DNA from: Hirundichthys speculiger | Lineage: Eukaryota; Chordata; Actinopteri; Beloniformes; Exocoetidae | NCBI GenBank assembly: GCA_018398805.1 | Contig: JAGFBZ010000863.1 | Span: 62,001-126,000, forward strand | DNA: 64,000 nucleotides | Direction: 5' to 3' | Shown here: positions 10,773 through 24,114 of the stretch, piece after piece | How positions within the stretch are numbered: the first letter of the stretch is position 1 | Layout of the letters: every line of letters starts with the position of its first letter | Program-made: the position numbers and the translations under genes | The notes under the pieces: model-generated | Told to the model about the DNA's origin: nothing | The model's database searches: none | The model's input: only the letters and a program-made list of their open reading frames with translations

Positions 10773-11394
10773 TCACAAAATACATGCTGCTGAATTGACA
10801 CCATACTTTCATGTGTGGTGGGAGAAAAATACTTGAGGAAATTATTACTAATGTTTGGAACTTCACTGCATCACCTCCAAGTGCCACCAGCTGAAAATAA
10901 AATAGCCACGTAAAGAACATATGGCAGACATGAAATGTGCGTGGAGCACTCCACATTCTTGCATTCATTTCACTTTTAGTGCATCCAAACATGTGCTTAG
11001 AAAGATGACGTACGGACCTTTTTTGTGCTTGCGCAAGGTTAGTACATGGAGCCCCGGGTCTTCTGGGGAAATAAGGAGCACCCCGTTATCTTTTCAGCAG
11101 ACTTTGATTCTTTGCAGAGCTTTTTTGTCTGCTGCTGTGCATCCTGCATACCACACAAAGGCACAGTATATATGAAGACTCTCTATGGTAGCTCGATGGA
11201 ATGACACCAGCAGCTGCTGACTCACAGTTTTTCTTGAGCACTCTGAGGAAGTGCAATCTTCACAGGAGAGGACTGAGCACACAACTCTCTGGAGAACCAG
11301 TGCCAAGAGAGATAAAGAAGTAGATGTAAGAGCCAATTTTGACTTCCTTTTGACGGTCTGTGAGGAGCTGTTTTATCAAGCTGCAGATAGAGCA
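10773..11394. other. Intergenic, nothing assigned
   Basis: Overlapping short open frames on both strands show no family resemblance. Confidence 0.4.
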
Positions 11395-11573
<179 letters not shown>

Positions 11574-12671
11574 GCCTGGGTAACAATTAAAATTGTTAAT
11601 CACATTATTTCCCTGATTAATCACATTGTATACACAAAATCGAATGATGAATTCAAAAGTAGTTTTAAATGCACTTTTATTGAAATGTTCTGGTGCCATA
11701 TGAACTAAAGTGTCATAACATTTGTTGTTCAAACACTTAACATCAGCACTTGTCAGTAACACATATTTCGTGTAAATCTCATCTTAAAAAATGTAAAATA
11801 AAATAATGCTTATTGCTACTGCCAGGACATTAATGTCATCCTGTTTTTATAAAAAAATAAATAAAAAATTACAAACAAAATCCAACAAAATGATTGTGGC
11901 TCAGCAAAATCAGAACGTGAAAAACAGGCAGTTTCTGAGGTAACAGCAGAAACTATTAACGGGAAGTTCAACTTGGCAGTTGTTACAAATAACTTTGTTT
12001 CTGTCAAATCCTCCGTCTGGGAGAACTTTAAAATGAAAATGTCCATGTTAAAGTTCAGTGAACTTTCCCAATCCATGTGTCATTCATTCTTTCCATTTTC
12101 TATTGTCGATCAAAAAAAAAAAAAAAAAAAGTGATGTTTTATTATGTTTTTCGTTTTTTACTCTAACACAAAAAAAATTTAAAAAATTCCTGTTTTTTTA
12201 ATATTTCAATTTTAGACTTGGATCAAAAATACGAAATTAAAAAAAACGGGCCACAGAACTGAATTTGTTTTAAAATGGAGGACTGTAGTCCTCCTAGTGA
12301 GAGGAGTAACTAGTGGTAACTAGTGAGATAATAGCAGGACAGTGAACACATGGAGCAGATCTGTAACATGGAGGAATGACGCGAAAGTTTTGTTGCAGTC
12401 CAGAATTTTTTTTTTTTGGACAGGATTGTTAATATTGCTACCTGAGTTGCTACCCGAACTGTAAAGTTCACAGATTTATACCTTTCTCCATGTCTGTTTT
12501 AGCTTTTTCTCATGTTTACCTGCCAATTGTCTTCCGGTTCCGCAGCAGCCAGTAACAGACTTTTCAAAACAAAAGCGTGTGAGAAACATGTGTTAACGCA
12601 TGATAAAATAAATGTCGGTGTTAATACATTAATGCATTAACGCGATAATAACGCATTAACTTGCCCAGCCC
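11574..12671. mobile_element. ~1.1-kb TA-flanked non-autonomous element ('ggctgggcaa...ttaa' ends)
   Basis: The left end, GGCCTGGGTAACAATTAA, is inversely related to the right end, TTAACTTGCCCAGCCC, and both are bordered by TA. The element separates two TA microsatellites (11453-11571 and 12673-12732), as if it had inserted within one array. The interior has no intact transposase; a minus-strand open frame at 11816-12076 is not recognisable. The ends match a common fish repeat whose superfamily I cannot name with certainty. Confidence 0.6.
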
Positions 12672-12672
12672 T

Positions 12673-12673
12673 A

Positions 12674-12742
<69 letters not shown>
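12673..12742. repeat. (TA)n-(CA)n microsatellite
   Basis: A TA array ending in a short CA run; probably the other half of the array at 11453-11571. Confidence 0.9.
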
Positions 12743-13165
12743 ATACCAGAAGCACCTTTGCCTTTATTACAGCATCAGGTCTTTGCAAAAAAAAAGTCTT
12801 CAGATATCTAGACCTTAGAATTTTGTCCCACTTTTCACTGCAAAAAAGTTCAACGTCCTTCAAATTGTGCTCATACCTCCTGTGTATATTTCTTTTTGGG
12901 TCATTCCATCAGCTTTTGGTGAGCCTGAGGTTGAGCTGTGACTTGGCCATTCAACTTTGATTTTGCTTTTCTGAAGGTTAATTTTGATGTGCGCTTTGGA
13001 TCATTGTCATGTTGAAATGTCGAATACATCATAATTTTCAGCTTTTTTGGAGAGCACAGACACTTGACAAATGCCCATGGTCCGGCAGAAGGGAACAAGC
13101 CCCAATTCATAATGCTACCACCGCCTTGTTTGACTATGGTGTTCTTGAATGGTCCTTGGTAGCGT
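12743..13165 (-). pseudogene. Decayed Tc1-like transposase, minus strand
   Basis: The minus-strand frame at 13110-12901 includes NWGLFPSAGPWAFVKCL and FQHDNDPKRTSK. The latter is the second-Asp motif of Tc1-type DDE transposases. Flanking plus-strand text, such as CTTTGGATCATTGTCATGTTG at 12996-13016, matches the same family read in reverse. The N-terminus and the final NPIENLW motif are not intact, and no termini are evident. Confidence 0.7.
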
Positions 13166-14285
13166 ACTTATATGTGGTAGGGTGAAGTTGAAGTATAGGT
13201 GGCAGAGTTGACCCAAGGTGGAGAGAGTAATTAATTAGTTTTCCTTCTGACTCAATACAGCTGGGAGCAGTGGAGGTCTTTGTCTGGTGGTTCGTGCTGG
13301 TGAGGACAGAATCTTGGTTGTCTTTGAAGCCAAGATTAACTATCAGAAGAAAAAGGTGGGCGCCTGTCCTTCAGTATGATCAGGCAGATCTCTTTCAGTT
13401 CATGTATTTTGATTGTTTAAATTCTATTCTGATTGTTCTTTTTGTTTCAGCTCTTTTATCAAGATACTTGGCATTAACCACTGTTTTTCCCACTCTTAGT
13501 TTATCTGGTTTTAGTTTATCCTGAGTTCTCTAGAGTAAGTATTACCTGGTCACATATATAGCGTGCAATGGCACATTTGCCATCAACAAAGAAGAAGTCA
13601 AACTATTGGGGCAGAAATAAAAATAATTTTCGGGAAGTGAAAGAAAATTTGATTTAGAGGCACAGCCCTCCCCGTGAGTGAGTAATTCCAAAATATAACT
13701 ACTTTATCAGTCAAATAATAATAATAATAAGCAAAAATTGTGTTTATTTATGGCATTTCTGCAAAAAGCAATGTTCAGTTTTTAGATGAAATGTGTCAGA
13801 TCTAAATATCTGTCGTGTGTATATTTTCTCACGAAAATGCACATCCTTCTTAAATACAGATTTTTTTTTTTTTTGAGAGAGAGGTTGTCAGAAAGTAGAT
13901 CCAGCAAAATATAACTGGTTTGTGGTAGGCACTTTTTTTGTTGGAGAGCTAGAAAAGTTAAGCATATTGAACACCCTGTCCATTTTTTTTCTCTAACAGT
14001 TTTTCATTTTCCATTGGTGAATAATGTGAGGACGGCCAGTTTTTGCTTTCACTATTTGTGTCATTCACAGGTTCCTGGTCTTTGGTGAAGGAAAGAATAC
14101 AAACTGACCTGAGCCGTAAATGTCAACTTTGATTCTGTCATTCTGGCGGAGTAAAAGACAACTGTCTCTGTGCTGCGTCATCACAAGGTCTAACTGAAAA
14201 TTGCTAATACACAAAAAAAAAAAAAGTTGCCACCTGGATTTAACTAAGCAAATAGGTCCGAGCCTCCAGTTGGATAAGTACTGCA
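13166..14285. other. Intergenic, nothing assigned
   Basis: AT-rich sequence without supported features; the last part may be decayed 5' flank of the Tc1 copy that follows. Confidence 0.4.
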
Positions 14286-14525
14286 TGGGTGATTATCTTT
14301 CAGCTGGCAAAATGTTATTTAACCCCAACTGGTGCAATGAGTTGCTTCTCATTTGCTAAACAACCATGTCAAAAGACACATCCTGTGGTCGTGGAAAAGA
14401 TGTTAGTCTGTTTGAGAAGGGTCAAATCATGGGCATGCATCAAGCAGAGAAAACATCTAAGGAGATTGCAGAAACTATCCAAAATTGGGTTAAGAACTGT
14501 CGAACACATTATTAAAAACTGATCG
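14286..14525 (+). pseudogene. Tc1-like transposase, N-terminal DNA-binding part
   Basis: The leader GGCAAAATGTTATTTAACCC precedes a frame reading MSKDTSCGRGKDVSLFEKGQ (14366 on), then IMGMHQAEKTSKEIAETIQ. After a one-base frameshift it reads KIGLRTVEHIIKN. This is the N-terminal helix-turn-helix of a Tc1 family in which I recall the motif FEKGQIVGMHQAGKTSKEIAE. The remainder of the transposase is absent. Confidence 0.75.
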
Positions 14526-17150
14526 TGCATAATCATGTTGGAAGATTGATGACATTTTCTTTCTGTTTATTTTCTTGTAGAATAGTGGACAGACCACATT
14601 TGCAAATATTTCAGTAAATAATTTTGATTAAATGCTTTGCACGGATAGAAGCATACAATCTTCAGGAACTCTTTATTTATCATCTTTATAAACATCTAAC
14701 AGTTTTTATTTTTAATTGTTAGGATTTCACTCAGACTAAAGTGATGTTGGTTTTTGTAAACATAGTTAATGACTGTTAATTTGTTTTCATTCAGTGGTTG
14801 AATATAAACAACACATCAGCTCTCTACAGCTCAACTATTCTCCCTCTTCTTCGGCACTTAATTTATGGTAATGAAGGCTTCTTCTTCCTCAAGATAAAGT
14901 AGACCATCTTATTCCATAGCCTACATCAAAGTGGTTGAAGACTATTTTCTTTGCTAATTGTAATGTACAGCTTTCTCCTCATCTCAATATCCTCATAAGT
15001 CAACTTTGGAAAGCTGAAACTAAACTGTTAAAACTCATTTGTTCCAAATTAAAGCTTTGAAAGCAGGACAGGCAGCAAGAAAATGGAGAAAAACGGCAGA
15101 ACGAGATGGGAGGAACAAGACAGGTGAAGTAATTACAGGGAAAGTGAGAGAAGGAGAGACTGCGTCAAGAGGGAAGTCAGTCAGACAGCTTTACTGCTCT
15201 GTACAAATACATGTGTGCTTGGACATGCTTGTCTAACTTCTAAATCCTTTGCAAAGTTAGAGGAGTATTGAATTCCAAAGCTGAGGAAAACCTGGCTACA
15301 CTCTATCATCATGATGGTTGTGCCACTGGCCAAGTTGCTTTCATATTAGGAGCCACATGCACCACATACGAAATCATTAGCTGCAGTTTTAGTTCTGTAA
15401 AACTCTGATGTGCTGATATATTTTAGTGTAGTTCATATGTTTTATCTACTTGGAAAGCACAAGGCTTTTCCACATTATTGTCCATTACAGGCTTTTTTAG
15501 TGTTCTGATCTGTGCTTGCTGCTATTGCTTTGTCTGCTGCCAGGACCCAAAAGATACTGAGGTAAATCCACAGAGCAGAAGTTTGTCTGTTAAACACAGC
15601 TTATGCCAGAGGCCAAAACAGACCACCTCCAGAAATACCTCAAGAGACTGGACCCCTCCGGTCTATTCTCCCCCGGGACTCCCCCAGGGCCGTCACACAA
15701 GGCAGGGGGTGAGCCAAGCCAAACACTACACTGAGGCTGAGCCTCTAGATGGTCTTTTGCCATTTCTTTTTTTTTTTCTTTTTTCTTTTCTGCTCTCCTC
15801 CTCTATCTCGTTTTTCTCTCCCCCAGTATATCACCAGCAGCAGCTACAAAACGCCCGCGGTCAGCAACACAAAACAAAATACACAACATAAAATTCACTC
15901 ACCAGTCATACACCAGTGTACCATCCAGAAAACAGAAGATGACAGAGAGAAAAATACTGTCTTACCCAGAAAAAGCCACCAAGGTCCTTTGTCAAGGGAC
16001 ATCGGCAATGCCCTCCCCCAACCAAAGCAACAACTCAGTCTCCCCCTCAAGGCTACACGGGTCAAGGCTGGAAGACGACCACCCTAGAAGGAGATGAGTG
16101 CTCCGCGATGGGGAAAAGCACATGTGATGGGACCCAGGGGTGCCAAATGTTTTCGAAAAAAATATCTATCCTTAGATTAATTTTTAACCACTTGGTAACT
16201 AAAGCATCTGAGTGAGACTGAGGATGAACTTAACTAACAAGACTTGGCTATGACTGGAATTCAGTGAATTTTAATATCCGTTTCCATGCAAAGGGGTCAC
16301 ACAGATACAATTTATTTTAGGGCACTTTAAAACTAACATGGTACACAAGACAATAGTTGATTCAAGTGCAACTTTAAGCGTCAAAAGGCTCATTAAAAAA
16401 AGTGAACATACCATACTCCACCTGTATCTTGTCTACACTACAGTGGGAACCAGTTACAGCTGTAATGTGACTGGCCTCCAATTATCATGTTGCATAATCA
16501 CTTTTCATTGGTATACTACATACTAATGACCACCACATTGTATCTGCAGTACGCAAGATGTGGTAGAACTGACCACAGTGCTCTTAACATATGTATTTAT
16601 GTGATTTTGCGAAAACACAAAATTCAGAAAGGAGAGTAATTTCAAAGGATTATGCAGACTGATTATTTAAGCTTTGTATTCACAACTCACTGCAGATTGT
16701 AGCATTACTCAATATAGAAAAGAAATGTTTTCAGTTTTTCACTTGTCGTGACTGCAATAGCTGTTGCAAGATGGAAGCATGATGTGGGACAACACCAGTA
16801 AAAGGAGAGAGAGTGTAAAGGAAGAGGGTTTTCATTAGTGTAAATTAATTTGGAGAGCCAGAAGAAGATGCTATCTGAGTGACTGCCAAGCAGAATTATT
16901 GTCAAATAACTGGCCAAATGGGAGTCCTAGAATCTCAAGTCATGCAATGGTTTAAAACCTTTATATTGTCCTGTTTTGTTCTTCTCTTTATTTTGGTTGA
17001 TTGTTTTATTTATTTCAGCAGACAAAAATTATCCCCAATATCCGCATTATCCCCAAGTTCAGGGAAATAGACATTTGCTAAAAGCGAGATTACTTTTTTG
17101 TATTTAGATGACATCATGTTTTGTGACAATAACATTTTTGGGGAGCGGGC
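14526..17150. other. Intergenic, nothing assigned
   Basis: Two overlapping open frames at 15478-15891 and 15749-16087 are rich in Ser, Pro and Phe, include a polypyrimidine run (15765-15825), and have no recognisable domain. I see no splice-bounded exon with family resemblance. The rest is AT-rich. Confidence 0.4.
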
Positions 17151-17154
17151 TATC

Positions 17155-17305
17155 TCAGGTGTTTTAGCAGTTGCCCCATGCACGTGGGCTGAAGGTTCTC
17201 CTTGCAGCAATCCAAACTCAGAGTCCTGGCCTTTGGTTCATTGTTGCATATGCGTTCCTTTTTCTATCCGCCCTCCTGTCACCCAACTTTCAAATAAAGA
17301 CCACT
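17155..17305 (+). repeat. Degenerate tRNA-derived SINE body/tail
   Basis: The run TGGCCTTTGGTTCATTGTTG, then CCTCCTGTCACCC and TTTCAAATAAAGACC resembles the tail of a common fish SINE (Leu-like head, 'catgtcat...cctgtc...caaataaagg'). The head is too degraded to show clear A and B boxes. Confidence 0.4.
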
Positions 17306-20225
17306 ATTGCCTCAGAACATCTTGAAAAAAATAATAGCTCATTTCAAAAAGTCTTAATTGTCATTGTTAATAGACAGGCTGTGGAAAAAGTATATCACTT
17401 TTTTTGCTTGGGAGTACATATTTGGGAGGTATAAATGAAAAAACAAAACCCTGTCACTTTGACTGGGGCTATATGGGTCCGAACATATGTATTTGAGTAA
17501 GCCTAATGTAAAGCAAAGTAACTAGAGTACAATTATCAAGGGTCTCCACCCTCAGTCAATCTGATTGTTACTCACAACTTCAAATCATGGTACATTCACT
17601 GTACCTCAGAATCTGAAAGTAAAAATATCTGATTAATGCGGACGAAAACCTGTAGATAAAATTTTCATTATCAGTTGAATAGCTGGTTTAAGTTGAAAAA
17701 GAAATGACCCAATAATGCTGTACCAGTAATTTAATTTTAATTGGAATTCTTGGAAGAGTTTTCTTTGAGATTTGACATAATCAGAACTTTGATGTTTGAA
17801 GTTCCCAATTGTTTTTAATTACAGCATCAAACAAGAGACCACCATGATAATAAAAATGAAAAATCTAGTTGCATCAGTGAAATGTTGCCCAATAATAGAA
17901 TTTAATATTGAAGAAAAAGGTGTGTTTTCATGTTAAAGATTAGTTTCAGTTCCATTTGAAGAAGTATTTTTGATTACTTTTAGGAATGTTCTTCTAGGTC
18001 TTGTGGTCTCCTATTCCTGACATCTGCAAAAAGCACCCAAAGTAACACTCCCAGTCATCACTAATGACAACTAAATTCCACTTTACAGCACCGCTAGATG
18101 CAGTGCTTTTGCTTGCATCATCGAGCCTTCTTTTGCTTACTTCATTATGTCAGAGTCCATGGTAGCTTATGCCATAATGCCACCCCTGCGACATAGAGAA
18201 ATAAAAAAAACAAGTGGCCTTATTTGCTGGTAAATTAAAAACTTCTAATTATTAACATTTCTGCATGGTCATGACTCTATGCTGAATTGCTCTGCTCTTT
18301 CTTGATTACTTTGTTCATTATTTAAATGAGCTGGTTTTGCTTGTGTTTGTAGTTTAGGGCAATTTTCAGTCCTCATCCACAGAACTGGACAACTCCATAA
18401 GTGTTGTTTTTGATTTAACAACCATTTGATATTCTGTGATTTTATATGTAAATTACTAACAGGGAAGTGTTTGCATCTGCATCTGGATGTTCTGTAAAAT
18501 GTAATGACCCCCATGATGCTAAATAGGAAAAGGTGGGTATAGATCATTTCAAATCATTCATATAATTTCAATTTTAGAATTTTACTTTACTTTTATTGAG
18601 CTGAAATATTTCATAACTTCCCCAAAACTTAGAAAAAGTTGTCCCTGTGCTGTCATCTTTAGTAGGCTATATCAGGATTAAATATGTTTGCTTTGGTCTA
18701 TTATGTTTGTTGCAAATATGAGAGCCTAAATTGAGTATTATTATTGAGAGATTCATTGTTTGTACTTGAAAATATGTAATTAGAATTCTGTGTGCAACAG
18801 ATCTGTGTAATGTCGCTCATTTCAAACTGAAACCTCTTGAAGTATTAATTGGTTCCTGTGTCTTTGAAATTAAATAGGGCCTTTCTTAAATAACTGAAAA
18901 GTAACATATTGTGCTATATGCCCTTGTAAGCTAAAGCACTGAGTCTTGGTTCACTTAAACATGTTATACATGATGCGCAGCACATCAAGTCTTCCATCAC
19001 TCATACTGGTGTTACGACTTGAATGAGCAGGGCCCGGTAGCATGACGGGCTGCTACATACCACTGAATTCCCATGGGTCCTGCCGGGACAAGAGAGGAGG
19101 AGAGGTCTGGTGAAAGTCTGTATAATCAGTCCCTGAGGCTGCATCAGGGGAAACAGAGCTCTACACCTGCTCTCCAGCAGCATCCTGATGTTGCTGCACA
19201 TCCAAAGCCATTACCTTTAAAGGTCCAATTATACTCAGTTGTGGATGCGCACACTGACAACTGGGGCACCACAGAAACATAGTTGTTCTAATTTATAATA
19301 CCCAGATGAGTCTGTACACAGTAGATCCCACCATCAAAGGCTCATGTGAAACGCAAATGAAGTCCGCTGACAATTTCATGTTTGTCACCACGGCACCCTC
19401 CATCCCTGTTTCTTGCAGATGCTGATGCAGTAACATTTTAATCAGGATTTCAATAAAGTGTTCAGGTTTGTGAGATACACAGTATTTCACCATGACTTAA
19501 TACTGATGAATAATGAAGAACAGAATAATCAGAAAATCAGTTTCCTGACACAATAGATTTCTGCATTTTTATCAATATTAGCATACATTGAGAGGATATG
19601 CAGACAACAACATATGAAGCTTATTCTCTTCTCTCTTTTTTTACATAACATGAAGGTGATTTCAGTTTAATAACTCAAAAACAAAGAATTATTTGTGGTT
19701 GTAAAGCAGCTCCTACCTGGTACAGATAGGTTTTCTAAATTATCAATTTACTACAAATATGCCATTTAGGTGAGAAGAATTGTTTACAGATGCACAAGGC
19801 TGAAACATTACATTATTTCACAGTTTCCTATTAAGAGCTAGAAAGAAAGAAAGACTGTTATTGCACCAGACTCTTATGATGTACAGTACTCTGCCAAACC
19901 TTCCTATTAAAATAAGAAACTCTTCCTTTATATGCTTGATAGGACTTAAAGGATTTTCTCTGTGGAACTGGTTCTATTCACACATCTCGCCCTTTTTCAT
20001 ATTGTTTAAGTTAAAGCTGAAGCTTTGTCTCCCCCTTCTGACAGAAAGCATAACTTGCAACCCTTCTCCTTTGTAAATAATTACATCAGAGTTGAGAGAC
20101 TTTATTGGATACTGTTGTTTCACTGGGACTAGTACACACATGATTCAATAGCTTGTAGAACCGGTGTTAGAAGCAACGGCTTGAAGTAATGTTTTTTTTT
20201 TTTTTTGTTATCAGGCTCTCATATA
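17306..20225. other. Intergenic, nothing assigned
   Basis: AT-rich sequence with scattered short frames. The 19001-19280 stretch is more GC-rich with open frames on both strands, but neither is recognisable. Confidence 0.4.
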
Positions 20226-20229
20226 ATTG

Positions 20230-20700
20230 TGGATGAGCTTTTGGATAATCCTTTTTAACATCATGTCTTCACATGATGTTACATCCGTTCTATCAGCCAC
20301 ATTAGTTCAATCCAGTTGAGGTTTCGACACTGGACTGGGCCATTGTAACACCTCAGTTATTTTATTTTTTTAGGCATCATTTCCTGGACTTGCTGGTGTA
20401 CTTGGGGTCATTGCCCCACTGCAAGACAAAAGGTCAGCTAAGATTTACCTGTCAGACAGATGGCTGCACATTTGTCTCTAGAATATGTTTGCATGTGGAG
20501 GAGTTCATGGACCTCTCAGGGATTACAAAGTCCTACTGCTGCAAACAAGCCCAAATCACCTCTCTTCCATCACTGTGGTTGTTACTGGAGTGTATTTTCA
20601 GCATTTTACAGTGAATGAATATTTATTCTTTGGAAAGAAGGGGCAGGAGCTACCTCCATGGGTACCATCCACGTTGGCAATATTCTTATTTTAACAATAA
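20230..20700 (-). pseudogene. Decayed Tc1-like element, minus strand (copy 1)
   Basis: Plus-strand landmarks of a common Tc1 family read in reverse appear in order: TGGTGTACTTGGGGTCATTG (20392-20411), TGTCAGACAGATGGCTGCAC, TCTAGAATATGTTTGCATG, GAGGAGTTCATGG, and CTGCAAACAAGCCCAAATCA. The coding frame is destroyed. The neighbouring copy at 20985-21480 shares the same block order. Confidence 0.65.
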
Positions 20701-20984
20701 CTTCCATTACTGCCTTGTACTTGAATTTGTGAAGAGGAGGTCTCCTGTCATCTCTTGTTTCCTTTTTTGTCTGTTAGAATTAAACAGTTTGACCTTGGAC
20801 TGATCATACTTGTGCAACTACTGTACTTCTACTACTCATTTCCTGTATCTCTTTATCAGTCTGTTGTTTGGCTCATTCTTCTTTACAATGATGGGGTTCA
20901 GTTCACTGAAATTTTTTAGCCATTCCCTTATACACAGCTCCTAAAGTCCCACCACAACATTTCAGTTGGTCTAAGATCTGGAAC

Positions 20985-21480
20985 TAAGCCAAAACTTGTT
21001 TTTTTTTTGTTTTTGTTTTTTTTTTTTTTCATATCTTTGTCATTTATTTTGCTGGTGCACTTTGGATCATTGTCATGTTGCAACAGCCGAAGCTTTCGGT
21101 GTCAGACAGATGGCATCATATTTGCATCTAGAATATTGTGGTACACAGAAGTTCACGGTTGACTCAATGAATCTGCCATCGTCCTGTAGCCTGAAAATAA
21201 TCTCATATCATCACCCCTCCAACCCAGCACCTAGCAATAAGCATTAAGTCTTTGTGCTGAAAAGCTGTGTGGTTTTCATCAAACACGGTGCTGGATATTA
21301 AGGCCAAACAACTCCACTTGAGTCTCTTCTCTTCTGGAAGCTGTTCCAGAAGTCTTATGGTTTTGTTCAGATGCAGTTGAGTGAACTTCAGTTATGTTTC
21401 CCTGTTCTTTTTAGACAAAAGAGGTTTTGTTCGTAAAACCTTTTAAATAAAGTCTACTTTTTCAGTATTCATGTAAATAC
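20985..21480 (-). pseudogene. Decayed Tc1-like element, minus strand (copy 2)
   Basis: The same family as the copy at 20230-20700. It shows CACTTTGGATCATTGTCATG, GTGTCAGACAGATGGCATC and TCTAGAATATTGTGGTACAC. Further on are CTGGAAGCTGTTCCAGAAG (a decayed match to that family) and TTTTGTTCAGATGCAGTTG. A later fragment of the same family appears near 22100-22150 (TGTCTTTCCCTCTTCACATT, then GTGTTAACACACTCCTG). The intervening 21500-22050 may therefore be an insertion, namely the dispersed repeat described below. Confidence 0.65.
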
Positions 21481-21524
21481 TGTCCTGTCATGGACTTGAA
21501 TTGAGTTGCTGTAGGAATAGAGAC

Positions 21525-21990
21525 TACACTAGCGCTGTGAAATGGGGCTATTTTTCTCCACTAGGTGGCAGTAACACATTGCATTTGGGGATTTTTGCAG
21601 ACACATCACTTCTGGTTTAAAAAAAAAAAAAAAAGCAACAGGCCAAAACAAGCAACACAGATCATTCATTTTAGGTCATTTTCTACCTTCAAATAACCAT
21701 GCTGTGCTACTGAGAAGTGTTAATCACAAAGATTCAAAGTAAAGAAGCCCTATATCAATCACTTCATGGTTCACGTGATGAAGGTAAAGTGTCTGAAGGA
21801 TCTCTCTGGACGGAGAAGATGGAAGCCACTGACAAAATGGGGAAGAATAGCAACATGCTGAACCTCACAAAAAATTTCCAAGCAATGTTCCTGTTACTTT
21901 GATGAGGAAAATATCAGCACTGATGGCTACACAAGTGGTGGTCATGTCTACTTTCCCTGGAATAACCAGAAGTGACCACTAGCGCACAAA
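21525..21990 (+). repeat. Dispersed repeat with THAP-like coding remnant, copy A
   Basis: It is collinear with 24115-24560. Shared blocks include CATTGCATTTGGGGAT, the pair GCCAAAACAAGCAA and CTCATTCATTT or similar, GATTCAAAGTAAAGAAGC/GATTCAAAGCAAAGAAGC, and CTGAACCTCACAA. An open frame (21717-21902) gives EALYQSLHGSRDEGKVSEGS and ends in NLTKNFQAMF. In copy B the matching place reads RLCSCHFDKKKISTDGCTSG, which has the Cys-x2-His of a THAP-type zinc finger. Codons are shifted and broken here. The THAP assignment is tentative. Confidence 0.45.
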
Positions 21991-22359
21991 AGACTGGAAC
22001 AGCACAAATGTACAAAGGCCCAGATAAGTGTGAGTGCTGCCTCGTTACATGTCATAATCTGTGGTATTCCAGGAGCCCGTTTTGTTTCTGTAACATCACT
22101 GCTTATGTCTTTCCCTCTTCACATTGTGTTAACACACTCCTGAATTTAATTACAGGAATATAGTGTAAGTGTACAATGTTTTTTTTGGATTGTATATGTG
22201 ATTGTAATGGGTGTTTCCTTCTTTTTGTTATGAATGCTGTCATGAAGGTGTCTGACTAGCACCTGTGTCTTAATTTATGTAATTAACATAAATAAATAAT
22301 CAACATAAAATATGACAAAGTGTATAAAAACAAGAAGAATCATTAAGTTTTGCCTCTTT

Positions 22360-24110
22360 TTTTTTTTTTTTTAAATGAGGTTTGACCACAGCAAGGAATG
22401 ACTGCTTTCAGATGCCTTTTAGATGAGGGTCACAAATTACTCGCAGATCATCATGGCAGACTGCTCTGAGGTGAATCTTTTTGTCACTGTGATTGTCTCA
22501 GTTGTCTGAGGCCATTTCTAAAGCATTAGTCTCCTTCCTTTTACACCTTTGACTTTTCAGTGTGTTTCATGAAGGTAAAGCCATCCAGCATCCTGTCCAC
22601 TTATGTACCTAAGATCAGTTGAGAATGCAACAGAGAATTACTGTTGCACTGTAATTCATTTAAAGTGGGAAGGTTGAGGCGGTTGTACTGGTTTCCATTA
22701 TCTCCCATTAGCTTTGTGAAACGTGGAGGCTTTTGCTTTAAAGGAAAGGACACACTAAACTATGACAGCTGCTTTCTTGTTGTTTGATGTATTCCACTGC
22801 ACCTTTGGCACAAAACATAGCACTTTCATCATTTTTACAGTTGAAGGAACATGAAACTGATTGTATTCACTGACATCACACGTCCAGGTATTTTGACTCA
22901 CTGTCATGATTACTTTACAACCAGGTAAAGTATTTGTAGCTCATCTCTCATTGGCTTTTAAATCCCAAAGACCAGTGGGGGACCCAGCTCGACCCAGGAA
23001 AGAAGACAGCCCAGCTGCTGTTGCTGCATCAATGCCAGTGGCTGACCTGCCAGAGGCAGAGCCACTCTTGGCCATTGGTGGAGCGTATGTTTCACCCCTG
23101 ACCTATCCATCTAAGCCTTATATCAGTGCTCCTCTGGAGGATCACACTTTCATTTCTTCCGTTTAGAGGCTTTGTTTTCTCACCAGCGACAGCAACTTGC
23201 ATCTGTTTCCCAGTTCAATGATCAGAGCAGGCTATGCATAGCCAGCTTCACATTGGTCCATCTGTGGGGAAATGACAGAGTTGCTCTTGCTGGCGGTAAT
23301 AAACCATTCCAGCTTTGTCGATTTTACTCTGATCTTTGTTTTCTCTTCTCCTACTAACTACACACATGCACTCCATCTTGGTCATAAGGCCTCAAGATTT
23401 CAATTTGCTCTTTCGGTGCTCAGCTGCTCTGGGTGTGATACAATCACACGTGATCTCATCTGCCATTTTTGTAGTCTATCACCACCATGTCGGTTGGAAA
23501 CCATCTTGTTCCACAGACGTTCACACACACACGCACAATCTGCATTCCCTCTGAAACATTATGTATATATGTTATTTTTACTTTATTTCATGCTGATATC
23601 CTTATCTATAGTTTTTAGTTGGCATCCAGTTTAGTAGAAATCAGAATCTTATTCCAAGTGTTGTTTGTCCATATTTAATAGTTGTGTTAATAAATTCTGA
23701 AACATTTTAATAAGAGAAGTTTGTGGTCATTTTGCACATGTTTGTAACATTTGCTGGTTGAAAAGGTTGGTACATTCCTCATTTCTTCTCTGCTGCTCTA
23801 TGATGCAACACCTGGTCACAGGCTGGGACACATGGATCAACAGTCAGCTTGTCTACTCATTGTTTCTTGATTATCAGGTGGTGCCCTGTTTTAAATGCAT
23901 TAGTTTTGTTAATACATTTCTTGTATTATTGATAACTGGCTTAAGACACATATTAATAACCCCTCTATAACTGAACAAGCAGTTTATATCCCCAACATAA
24001 TGATAATCCCAATGCCCTATTACAATTTGTCTGTAATATTTGAATGCAGTCTAATGAAAATAGGGCAACTTACACACAGAAGGTCATAAATAACTAATAA
24101 TTTCCAATAG
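22360..24110. other. Intergenic, with one unassigned 86-codon open frame
   Basis: An open frame at 22906-23166 (+) encodes a Pro/Ala-rich peptide containing PVGDPARPRKEDSPAAVAAS and LLAIGGAYVSPLTYPSKPY. Its composition is more protein-like than most frames here, but no family is recognised and no flanking exon joins to it. The rest holds nothing assignable. Confidence 0.35.
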
Positions 24111-24114
24111 AAGC

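Noticed and set aside
16081..16150. Possible LTR-retrotransposon primer site near GGGACCCAGGGGTGCC
   Set aside because: No matching LTR pair, polypurine tract or gag/pol frame nearby.
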